Below, piece after piece: positions 6,618 to 12,714 of a stretch of 12,714 nucleotides of DNA. The notes under the pieces are model-generated. The model saw only the letters and a list, made by a program, of their open reading frames with translations, had not been told where the DNA came from and ran no database searches. The stretch is from SURF-13 sp038924245. GTDB lineage: Bacteria; Pseudomonadota; Gammaproteobacteria; SURF-13. Position 1 is the stretch's first letter; every line of letters begins with the position of its first letter. The stretch spans positions 1 through 12,714 of the forward strand of contig JBCKVB010000037.1 of assembly GCA_038924245.1 (NCBI GenBank). The letters are read 5' to 3'. The translations under genes were made by a program, and so were the position numbers.

Positions 6618-8109
6618 AGCCGAGTATCTGGCTCTGACAGCTGCCTGCGACGCTCTGTTATGTGCAGCGCCACCTACCCCTGAGAGGCTGGCCGTGTCGT
6701 GGCTCCACGTCCTGAGTGAGCACCCGAACAACCTGTCGCGGTACAAAGATGTATTCGACCAACCGGGGCAACTCGCAGTGGGCAAGAGAGATATCTGGCA
6801 TTCCGCAGGTGTTGCTGAATTGCTGGCACGGTCGCTGTGGAGCCCGGAGACTGATCCGGCTGCAGGTTCCGAATTTCCTGCACAGCTTGATGTCCTCTTC
6901 GTATCTCACCTTGTGTCTGCGCAGGCTGGCTCGGAGAGCGCGGACTTCTACTACGGCAGATTGCCTGAAGAGTTGGCGTCCCGTGGTCTGAGTTCCCTTG
7001 TGGCACTGCAAAATCATGTGCCCAATAAAGGGCGAATCCTCAGGGAGCGGCTGACTCGAGGAGGCGCGACCTCTCGTATCGTGTTGCCTCGCTGGTCTAC
7101 TTTGAGCCAGGAGAGCCGTATGTATCGCCGTGCTAGAGTGGCTGCATCGGCTCTTCGGCAGGATGCCTCAGCGGCCCAAACTGCGTTCCAGAGAGCCGTC
7201 GCCCTCGAAGCAGCCCGCCATGCCGCTACACGATCAACGATCGCATCTCTGCGGCTGCATGATGCCGTGAAGCGATTGTGCGCGCGATTCAGGCCGCGAG
7301 CAGTGATCGTAACGTGGGAAGGCCATGCGTGGGAGCGCCTCGCGTTTCACGCCGCGCGTACGGTCGACCCAAACGTGCGGTGCATCGGATATCAGCATAC
7401 AATCCTGTTCCCGCGCACACATGCGCTTAAGAGGTCTCTCGGAAAGAGTTATGACCCCGATGTCATTCTCACTGTGGGGGAAGTAAACCGTGACGTACTG
7501 AGAGTGTCGCACGGCCTGCGCGGCATACCTATCGTGACCTACGGGTCGCATCGCCGCGCTACGGTGGTTGAGCAGCGACGGGGGGGTGACGCGTCGGCGC
7601 GGTGCATAGTCATTCCAGAGGGCTTAGAATCGGAGTGCTTGGCACTATTCGACTTCGCGCTGACGGCTGCAGCTTGCCTTCCCAACCTTCAATACGTGCT
7701 GCGCGCGCATCCGGTTTTGCCTTTCGACTGGCTGGCGCGTCGCCACTCCCGGCTTCGCGCCCTGCCTTCAAATGTGCGCGTAAGCGATCAGGCTGACATC
7801 TCCGCAGATTTTGCCCAGTGCGATTGGGCCATTTACCGCGGTTCCTCGGCCGCCGTGCACGCAGTGCTGGCCGGGGTGCGTCCGGTGTATGTGGAGTTCC
7901 CTGGGGAGTTGCCGATCGACCCTCTGTTCGCACTGGGGGGCTGGCGGCGGCATGTCACCACCGTGGAGGAATTCGGCGCCTTGGTTGCAGCCGATCGAGC
8001 GGCCACATCGGAAGACAGGCACCGGGAATGGGAGCCCGCCAGAGCCTTCTGTGACCGCTACGTCGTGGCGCCAGATCCCGATATCGTTCGGGGGCTTTTG
8101 ACGGATTGA
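6610..8109 (+). CDS. Surface carbohydrate biosynthesis protein, GT-B-like glycosyltransferase
   Basis: A 499-residue protein resembling the large 'surface carbohydrate biosynthesis protein' family of capsule and O-antigen loci, which I take to be GT-B-type glycosyltransferases. Visible landmarks are WLHVLSEHPNNL (31-42), a Rossmann-like strand LDVLFVSHL (93-101), TWEGHAWERL (235-244), IGYQHTILFPR (259-269), a second-domain strand with RAHP (365-368), and the donor-site-like YRGSSAAVHAVLAGVRPVYVEF (409-430). No signal peptide or membrane helix is evident, so it is probably cytoplasmic or peripheral. An in-frame TAA at 6604 makes the ATG at 6610 the first possible start; its ribosome binding site is weak. 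Placed right after the CMP-ulosonate-type synthetase, it could be the transferase using that sugar, but the donor cannot be read. The gene looks more GC-rich than the left-hand neighbours. Confidence 0.65.
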   Translation: MTEAEYLALTAACDALLCAAPPTPERLAVSWLHVLSEHPNNLSRYKDVFDQPGQLAVGKRDIWHSAGVAELLARSLWSPETDPAAGSEFPAQLDVLFVSHLVSAQAGSESADFYYGRLPEELASRGLSSLVALQNHVPNKGRILRERLTRGGATSRIVLPRWSTLSQESRMYRRARVAASALRQDASAAQTAFQRAVALEAARHAATRSTIASLRLHDAVKRLCARFRPRAVIVTWEGHAWERLAFHAARTVDPNVRCIGYQHTILFPRTHALKRSLGKSYDPDVILTVGEVNRDVLRVSHGLRGIPIVTYGSHRRATVVEQRRGGDASARCIVIPEGLESECLALFDFALTAAACLPNLQYVLRAHPVLPFDWLARRHSRLRALPSNVRVSDQADISADFAQCDWAIYRGSSAAVHAVLAGVRPVYVEFPGELPIDPLFALGGWRRHVTTVEEFGALVAADRAATSEDRHREWEPARAFCDRYVVAPDPDIVRGLLTD

Positions 8110-8169
8110 TTCCGGTTACCCGATGGGCGACCTCTACCCCGTGTCATTCACTTTTAGGAAAAATCATCT

Positions 8170-8454
8170 ATGACGACGGATACTGCTTACTCCAGCAACA
8201 TGACCTCGGCGGCAGTAGATGCCTACCTTACCGGCCTGCCGGTGGTGGTGATGCTGGAAGAGACGGAACTGAATTTCAGTCCCCTGCGCGGCCAGCCCGG
8301 TGTGCGCTTCGTCAGCACGCCCGAGGAGCTGGCTGAGTCTTTGCAGACGGCAGACCAGGGCATGGCAAAGGGCCCCGATCACAATGAATTCTTTTTCCTG
8401 GATCCAGAACTGCCGCGCTGGCAGCGATTGTTGTCATCCGCCAGCCCGACTTGA
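8170..8454 (+). pseudogene. C-terminal remnant of a second GT-B-like surface carbohydrate protein
   Basis: A 94-codon open frame that looks like only the last part of a large glycosyltransferase. Residues 5-61 (AYSSNMTSAAVDAYLTGLPV onward, to the region ending PEELAESLQTA) line up with residues 407-461 of the preceding 499-residue protein (AIYRGSSAAVHAVLAGVRPV onward): same order of the Ser-rich donor loop, the G-x-P-V-x-V strand, a proline-containing turn, and a final T/S-x-EE-ahelix. Identity is low, so it derives from a divergent relative rather than a recent copy. Everything upstream of this end domain is missing, and an in-frame stop lies at 8155. An ATG with AGGA ten bases before it means it could still be translated. 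The likely history is replacement or deletion of an older glycosyltransferase gene; a stand-alone small protein is the alternative. Confidence 0.6.
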
Positions 8455-8499
8455 ACGGACTTAAAAACTATCAAGACATCTATCCAAGCGAGTCATTTA

Positions 8500-9273
8500 A
8501 TGAAAATCGTAATCCTCTGCGGCGGGCTGGGCACTCGCCTTTCCGAAGAAACCCAGGTCAAACCCAAGCCCATGGTGGAAATCGGCGGGCGTCCCATTCT
8601 CTGGCATATCATGAAGATCTACGAACGCCACGGCCTCACCGATTTCATGCTGGCATTGGGTTATAAGGGCGATGTAATCAAGGACTACTTCCTCAATTAC
8701 CACGCCCGTCAGAGCGATCTGACGGTTCATCTCAAAAGCAACCAGGTGGATTACACCAACCCAACGGCCGAGGACTGGCGGGTGTCTTTGATTGATACTG
8801 GTGCCAACACCATGACCGGCGGTCGTTTGCTGCGGCTGAAGCCTCTTCTGCAATCTGGTAGCACCTTCATGCTGACCTACGGGGATGGTGTTTCCGATGT
8901 AGACCTGACTGCGCTGTTGGCCTTCCACCGCTCCCATGGTCGCTTGGCAACGGTGACGGCGGTGCGGCCACCGGCGCGGTTTGGAGATTTGCGCATTGAG
9001 AACAACCGCGTGATCCACTTCGAGGAGAAGCCTCAGGCCGGGGAAGGGTGGATCAACGGCGGATTCTTCGTGTTTGAACCGGGTGTGCTCGACTTTATTG
9101 CCGACGATGCCACTCTTCTCGAGAAGGCACCACTCGAGCAACTGGCGCAGAGGGGCGAATTGATGACCTATCAACATCCAGGCTATTGGCAGTCCATGGA
9201 CACCTTGCGCGATAAGCTGGCTCTCGAGGAACTGTGGGCGAATGGCACAGCGCCGTGGAAAAGTTGCGTGTGA
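8500..9273 (+). CDS. rfbF: Glucose-1-phosphate cytidylyltransferase
   Basis: This 257-residue cytoplasmic nucleotidyltransferase makes CDP-glucose from CTP and glucose 1-phosphate, the first step of CDP-6-deoxyhexose synthesis. It matches RfbF/DdhA end to end: CGGLGTRLSEET (7-18) for the CTP-binding loop, KPKPMVEIGG (21-30), TYGDGVSD (126-133) with metal-binding Asp128, HFEEKPQ (173-179), WINGGFFVFEP (184-194) and YWQSMDTLRDK (229-239). Length is that of the family. The start MKIVILCGG is typical; the Shine-Dalgarno (GCGAG) is weak. It follows the glycosyltransferase remnant by 45 bases and opens the right-hand module. Its stop overlaps the RfbG start (GTGA, 9270-9273), suggesting translational coupling. 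Confidence 0.95.
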   Translation: MKIVILCGGLGTRLSEETQVKPKPMVEIGGRPILWHIMKIYERHGLTDFMLALGYKGDVIKDYFLNYHARQSDLTVHLKSNQVDYTNPTAEDWRVSLIDTGANTMTGGRLLRLKPLLQSGSTFMLTYGDGVSDVDLTALLAFHRSHGRLATVTAVRPPARFGDLRIENNRVIHFEEKPQAGEGWINGGFFVFEPGVLDFIADDATLLEKAPLEQLAQRGELMTYQHPGYWQSMDTLRDKLALEELWANGTAPWKSCV

Positions 9274-10370
9274 TCTACTTTGCAGATGTTTATCGCGGTC
9301 GCCGGGTACTGGTGACCGGCCATACCGGTTTCAAGGGCTCATGGCTGGCCCTGTGGCTCAAGCACCTCGGTGCCGAGGTAGCGGGATTTTCCGTGGATGT
9401 GCCCAGCGCACCGTCCAATTTCGACTTGCTCGATCTTGAGCATCACCTGCATCACTATGTAGGTGACATCAGGGATCGGGCGCGTCTGGCCCATGTGATC
9501 GATGAGTTTCGGCCGGAGATGGTATTTCACCTTGCGGCCCAGGCCTTGGTACGACGCTCCTATGTCGACCCGGCCACCACTTTTGAAACCAATGTTATGG
9601 GGATGGTGAATCTGCTCGAATGTGTGCGCACGCGACCATGGATTGAGGTAGCGGTTCTCATCACCAGCGATAAGGCTTACCGCAATGATGAATGGTGCTG
9701 GGGCTATCGCGAGACCGATGCTCTGGGCGGCCATGATCCCTATAGCGGTTCCAAGAGTTGCGCCGAACTCGTAGCCCATTCCTATTTTCACTCCTTCCTG
9801 CGCCATACCCCCACACGCGTGGCCACGACCCGGGCCGGCAATGTCATCGGCGGCGGTGACTGGGCCGATGACCGGATCGTGCCCGATTGCATCCGAGCTT
9901 GGTCTAAGGGGAAGTCCGTCGTCGTGCGCAGCCCTCAGGCCACGCGGCCCTGGCAGCACGTACTCGAACCGTTGAGTGGCTACCTCTGGCTGGGGGCACG
10001 CTTGTGGCAGCAACCCGATGGGCTCAACGGCGAAGCCTTCAATTTTGGTCCGGCTGCGCATGTCAACCAGACCGTCGCCGAGTTACTGGGCGCCATGGGT
10101 AACCGCTGGCCAGGCGTGCAGTGGGATGTGCCGGAAGGTTGCGAGCAAGGTGGCCACGAGGCCACGCTGCTCAAACTGTCCTGCGACAAGGCGCTGTTCT
10201 ACCTCAACTGGCGGGCGGTGCTGCTGTTCCCAGAGACCGTGGCCTTCACGGTGGATTGGTACCGTACTTGGCATGAGGGGCAACAGGATTTTTACACCTA
10301 CACGGTTGACCAGATCGAGCACTACTGTCAGTTGGCTCAGGCAAGAGGGGTGCCGTGGATTCAACCGTGA
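9270..10370 (+). CDS. rfbG: CDP-glucose 4,6-dehydratase
   Basis: An extended SDR of 366 residues that converts CDP-glucose to CDP-4-dehydro-6-deoxyglucose using bound NAD. Seen are VTGHTGFKGSWL (15-26), the characteristic GHTGFKG cofactor loop of this enzyme, FHLAAQALVR (86-95), ITSDKAYRN (131-139) with the catalytic Asp-Lys region, YSGSK (158-162) for the Tyr/Lys pair, and RAGNVIGGGDWADDRIVPD (188-206) followed by RPWQHVLEPLSGYL (226-239), all family hallmarks. The start is uncertain: the frame is open from GTG at 9234, and GTG 9255, TTG 9264 and GTG 9270 are all possible. I prefer 9270 because it gives the normal seven or so residues before RGRRVLVTG and a GTGA overlap with RfbF. The 3' end overlaps the next gene by 16 bases. 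Confidence 0.93.
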   Translation: MIYFADVYRGRRVLVTGHTGFKGSWLALWLKHLGAEVAGFSVDVPSAPSNFDLLDLEHHLHHYVGDIRDRARLAHVIDEFRPEMVFHLAAQALVRRSYVDPATTFETNVMGMVNLLECVRTRPWIEVAVLITSDKAYRNDEWCWGYRETDALGGHDPYSGSKSCAELVAHSYFHSFLRHTPTRVATTRAGNVIGGGDWADDRIVPDCIRAWSKGKSVVVRSPQATRPWQHVLEPLSGYLWLGARLWQQPDGLNGEAFNFGPAAHVNQTVAELLGAMGNRWPGVQWDVPEGCEQGGHEATLLKLSCDKALFYLNWRAVLLFPETVAFTVDWYRTWHEGQQDFYTYTVDQIEHYCQLAQARGVPWIQP

Positions 10371-10846
10371 AGAATTCGCCCCAGATCGACGGCGTCATTA
10401 TTACCGAACTGCGTCAGATCAGTGATGAGCGCGGTTCGGTGCTGCACATGCTGCGCTGCGATGCCCCAGATTTTGTCCGTTTTGGTGAATGCTATTTCTC
10501 GGAAGTGTTCCCTGGCACTATCAGGGCATGGAAACGCCATCGTCTTCAGACCCAAAATCTGGCAGTGCCGGTCGGGCGAATTCGGCTTGTGATCCATGAC
10601 GATCGCGAAGGTTCACCTACCAGAGGCAATGTGCAAATTCTGGAACTGGGGCGCCCAGATGCCTATTTGCGGTTACGGATCCCGCCGGGCCTCTGGTATG
10701 GCTTTGCATGTATAGGTGATACACCTGCGCTGCTGGCGAATTGTGCCGACCGGCCCCATGATCCAGCTGAAAGCGAGACCCGATCGAAGGATGCCCCCGC
10801 AATTCCTTATCAATGGGCTTCGCCCCATGGCAGGGCGAGGCCATAA
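10355..10846 (+). CDS. RmlC-like cupin, dTDP-4-dehydrorhamnose 3,5-epimerase family
   Basis: A 163-residue cupin related to RmlC, likely to epimerise C3 and/or C5 of the 4-keto sugar made by RfbG. Family features are DERGSVL (24-30), a basic strand near IRAWKRH (56-62), PVGRIRLVIHDDR (72-84), PPGLWYGFACIGDTPALLANC (110-130) and IPYQW (150-154). It departs from classic RmlC: where RmlC has the catalytic His of RGLHYQ, this protein has Lys60, with a His two residues on (His62). I recall a CDP-sugar-linked subfamily of this kind, so it is probably normal for the group, but the chemistry may differ from dTDP-rhamnose synthesis. GTG at 10355 has GAGG six bases upstream; GTG at 10367, forming a GTGA overlap with the RfbG stop, is the alternative. 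Its stop and the next start share a base (TAATG). Confidence 0.82.
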   Translation: MDSTVKNSPQIDGVIITELRQISDERGSVLHMLRCDAPDFVRFGECYFSEVFPGTIRAWKRHRLQTQNLAVPVGRIRLVIHDDREGSPTRGNVQILELGRPDAYLRLRIPPGLWYGFACIGDTPALLANCADRPHDPAESETRSKDAPAIPYQWASPHGRARP

Positions 10847-11772
10847 TGCAACAGTCACCACGTCTGCTGGTTGTCGGTGGCAACGGCTTTATTGGCCGGC
10901 ATGTCGTTAACCATGCCGTTGGTCTCGGTTGGTCCGTAACAAGCCTTAACCTATCGGTGGAACCTAAGGGCGAGGAAAGACACCTCGGCGTGTGCTATCT
11001 GGCAGCAGATATTGCCGATCGTGGCGCGCTAGATAAGGCGCTGGCGGAGCCCACTTTCGATTATGTGGTCAATTGTGGAGGTTACATCGACCACAGGTTG
11101 TTTTTCAGGGGAGGGCGGAGTGTTCTGGATGCTCATTTCAGAGGCGTCCTCAATCTTGTAGAAGTTTTAGATCGGAAAGCTCTGCGAGCATTCGTGAACA
11201 TTGGTAGCAGTGACGAATATGGCAATTCACCCGCGCCACAAAGGGAAACGCAGCGCGAGGCGCCGATTTCGCCCTACTCCTTGGGCAAGGTTGCGGCAAC
11301 CCATTTTCTGCAAATGCTCTACCGAACAGAGGACTTTCCTGCGACAACCTTGCGGCTTTTCCTGACCTATGGTCCGGGCCAGGGTGATCGCCGCTTTTTG
11401 CCTCAGATTATTAAGGGGTGTATTGAAGGCCGATCCTTTCCAACGTCCGCCGGACAGCAATTGAGGGATTTTTGCTTTGTGGGGGATATTGTTGACGCTG
11501 TGTTCGCGGCGTTTTCCAGGCCTAAGGCCAGGGGCGAGGTGATCAATGTTGCTTCGGGGACTGCGGTCTCTATTCGCCAGGTGATCGAAATGGTGCGCAA
11601 CTTTGTTGGCCGAGGGGTCCCGCAGTTTGGAGAGGTGGCCTATCGGGCAGGGGAGAACATGGAGCTTTATGCGGATATTTCCAAGGCCCGGGCATTGTTG
11701 GATTGGGAGCCTAAAGTATCCCTGGAAATGGGTTTGAAGAAAACCATTCAGTCGATAAAGAGTTCAATATGA
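10846..11772 (+). CDS. NAD-dependent epimerase/dehydratase family sugar-nucleotide enzyme
   Basis: An extended SDR of 308 residues acting on nucleotide sugars. The cofactor loop is VVGGNGFIG (9-17); the active-site strand IGSSDEYG (119-126) and YSLGK (144-148) give the Ser and Tyr/Lys; RLFLTYGPGQ (170-179) and RDFCFVGDIVDAV (207-219) are typical of the RfbB/GalE superfamily. As the last enzyme of the CDP-sugar set it probably reduces the 4-keto group of CDP-4-dehydro-6-deoxyhexose (after the RmlC-like epimerase), setting the C4 configuration and finishing the activated sugar; epimerase activity is the alternative. The ATG at 10846 has GAGG five bases before it and overlaps the previous stop; the frame is open to 10813 but that would add only a few unlike residues. 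It overlaps the glycosyltransferase start by four bases (ATGA). Confidence 0.88.
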   Translation: MQQSPRLLVVGGNGFIGRHVVNHAVGLGWSVTSLNLSVEPKGEERHLGVCYLAADIADRGALDKALAEPTFDYVVNCGGYIDHRLFFRGGRSVLDAHFRGVLNLVEVLDRKALRAFVNIGSSDEYGNSPAPQRETQREAPISPYSLGKVAATHFLQMLYRTEDFPATTLRLFLTYGPGQGDRRFLPQIIKGCIEGRSFPTSAGQQLRDFCFVGDIVDAVFAAFSRPKARGEVINVASGTAVSIRQVIEMVRNFVGRGVPQFGEVAYRAGENMELYADISKARALLDWEPKVSLEMGLKKTIQSIKSSI

Positions 11773-12680
11773 ACCACAAGCCTCTCGTTAGTGTGTTGAT
11801 GAATTGCTACAACGGGGAGAAATATATAAAGGAAGCTATCGATTCCGTTTATGCCCAAAGCTATCCAAACTGGGAAATCATTTTTTGGGACAACGCATCC
11901 ACGGATGGCACGCAATCAATTGGCTCGTCTTATGATGCGCGTCTCAAATATTTCCGGGTGGAGGTCAACACGCCACTGGGGCCAGCAAGAAACCTAGCCT
12001 TAAAGAAGGCGACGGGAAAGTACATTTCATTTCTGGATGCTGACGACGTGTATTTGCGGCACACCCTGGAAAAGCAAGTTGAATTAATGGAATCGAGTGA
12101 CTATGGGTTGGTCTATGGCGGTGCAATTGTGATCGATCCAGAAGGCAAGGAAATAGAACGGCGAAAGCCAATGTATGAGAGTGGGCAGATCTTGGAAAGG
12201 TTAATCAGACGGTACGACATACCGATGGTGAGCGCGATGATTCGTAAATCCGTTGTCGAAAGCGAGGGGCTTAGTTTTAATGAAGGTTTTTACTTTGGTC
12301 CCGATTACGATTTATTCATGAGGATTGCAGCGCGACACCCAATTGGCGTCGTGCAACAGTGCGTTGCCAAGAATAGGCGAGTACCAGGCTCGCTTAGCAA
12401 GAAGACCCTGCATTTGGTCTCTAAAGAAGTTGGTCATACTCTAAATGAACTTGAGAGGCTGTATCCGAACAAATTGAGTTCATGTGCTGATGCATTGGGT
12501 GAGGCGCGAGCGAAATTAAATTTCTATGACGCTATCAGTCACATTAGTTTGGGTCGGTTTGCGGCCGCTCGGTTCGCATTGAGGCCCGTCATTACAAGGC
12601 GCTGGGAATATCTAGTCTTGTTCTTACTTCTGTTTTTACCCGTCCCAAAGAATTGGCTACTTCGTATCCTCAACAGATGA
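11769..12680 (+). CDS. Family 2 glycosyltransferase
   Basis: A 303-residue GT-A-fold inverting glycosyltransferase. The N-terminal domain opens VSVLMNCYNGEKYIKEAIDS (7-26), continues WDNASTDGT (40-48) and GPARNLALKKATGKYISFLD (71-90) and reaches the metal-binding DADD (90-93); GPDYDLFMR (177-185) carries the likely catalytic acidic residues. It probably transfers a sugar, perhaps the CDP-6-deoxyhexose made by the preceding genes, to a lipid-linked glycan at the cytoplasmic face of the inner membrane (donor inferred from position only). A short hydrophobic stretch near the C-terminus (YLVLFLLLFLPVP, 281-293) with flanking basic residues could attach it to the membrane. The ATG overlaps the stop of the epimerase gene (ATGA). 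The gene is more AT-rich than the rest of the CDP-sugar module. The 34 bases after its stop show nothing recognisable. Confidence 0.92.
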   Translation: MNHKPLVSVLMNCYNGEKYIKEAIDSVYAQSYPNWEIIFWDNASTDGTQSIGSSYDARLKYFRVEVNTPLGPARNLALKKATGKYISFLDADDVYLRHTLEKQVELMESSDYGLVYGGAIVIDPEGKEIERRKPMYESGQILERLIRRYDIPMVSAMIRKSVVESEGLSFNEGFYFGPDYDLFMRIAARHPIGVVQQCVAKNRRVPGSLSKKTLHLVSKEVGHTLNELERLYPNKLSSCADALGEARAKLNFYDAISHISLGRFAAARFALRPVITRRWEYLVLFLLLFLPVPKNWLLRILNR

Positions 12681-12714
12681 AAAGCGGTCTTGGTTACAGG
12701 CCTAGATTTAAGTG

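Noticed and set aside
8114..8132. Inverted repeat GGTTACCC / GGGCGACC with a three-base loop, considered as a terminator.
   Set aside because: The stem has a mismatch and a wobble pair and no T run follows.
8497..9177. A 226-codon open frame on the minus strand.
   Set aside because: It lies entirely opposite rfbF, whose protein matches its family from end to end; the antisense translation resembles nothing and is a by-product of codon bias.
9339..10061. A 240-codon open frame on the minus strand.
   Set aside because: It is antisense to rfbG, which has all family motifs; no ribosome binding site or recognisable domain supports it.

Overview
The window is a surface-polysaccharide (capsule, O-antigen or similar glycan) biosynthesis locus. 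All recognisable genes lie on the + strand, in near-continuous operon-like order with gaps of 0-142 bases or short overlaps. A Kdo-8-phosphate-synthase-like enzyme, a CMP-Kdo-synthetase-like enzyme, CDP-glucose enzymes and several glycosyl/methyltransferase families point to a Gram-negative bacterium, probably a proteobacterium of moderate GC content. The lineage is an inference and cannot be fixed from this sequence. No tRNA, rRNA, insertion sequence, CRISPR array or convincing terminator was seen, and no gene-free stretch exceeds 142 bases.

Left block (11-6467), an ulosonic-acid-like module. It holds a metal-dependent Kdo8P-synthase-family enzyme with an altered acceptor motif. Next comes a free-standing CBS-domain pair resembling the regulatory half of arabinose-5-phosphate isomerase (KdsD/KpsF). 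Then follow a putative sugar O-methyltransferase split by a frameshift at a run of seven Gs, an FkbM-type methyltransferase, an HpcH/HpaI pyruvate aldolase, two different short-chain dehydrogenases (SDRs), and a KdsB-like cytidylyltransferase. My reading (inference) is that this block makes, modifies and CMP-activates a non-standard 3-deoxy-2-ulosonic acid. Two independent routes of pyruvate or phosphoenolpyruvate addition are encoded next to each other, and no Kdo8P phosphatase or isomerase domain is visible.

Middle block (6610-8454). A 499-residue GT-B-like surface carbohydrate protein is followed by a 94-codon ORF. That ORF looks like the C-terminal end of a second, divergent member of the same family, so it is probably a deletion scar or remnant at a module boundary.

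Right block (8500-12680), a tightly coupled CDP-sugar module. RfbF makes CDP-glucose and RfbG makes CDP-4-dehydro-6-deoxyglucose. An RmlC-like cupin epimerase and an NAD-dependent epimerase/reductase come next, and a family 2 glycosyltransferase ends the block. Every junction in this block overlaps. The CDP-6-deoxyhexose 3-dehydratase gene (rfbH) is absent, so as far as the window shows the product is a 6-deoxyhexose that keeps its 3-oxygen.
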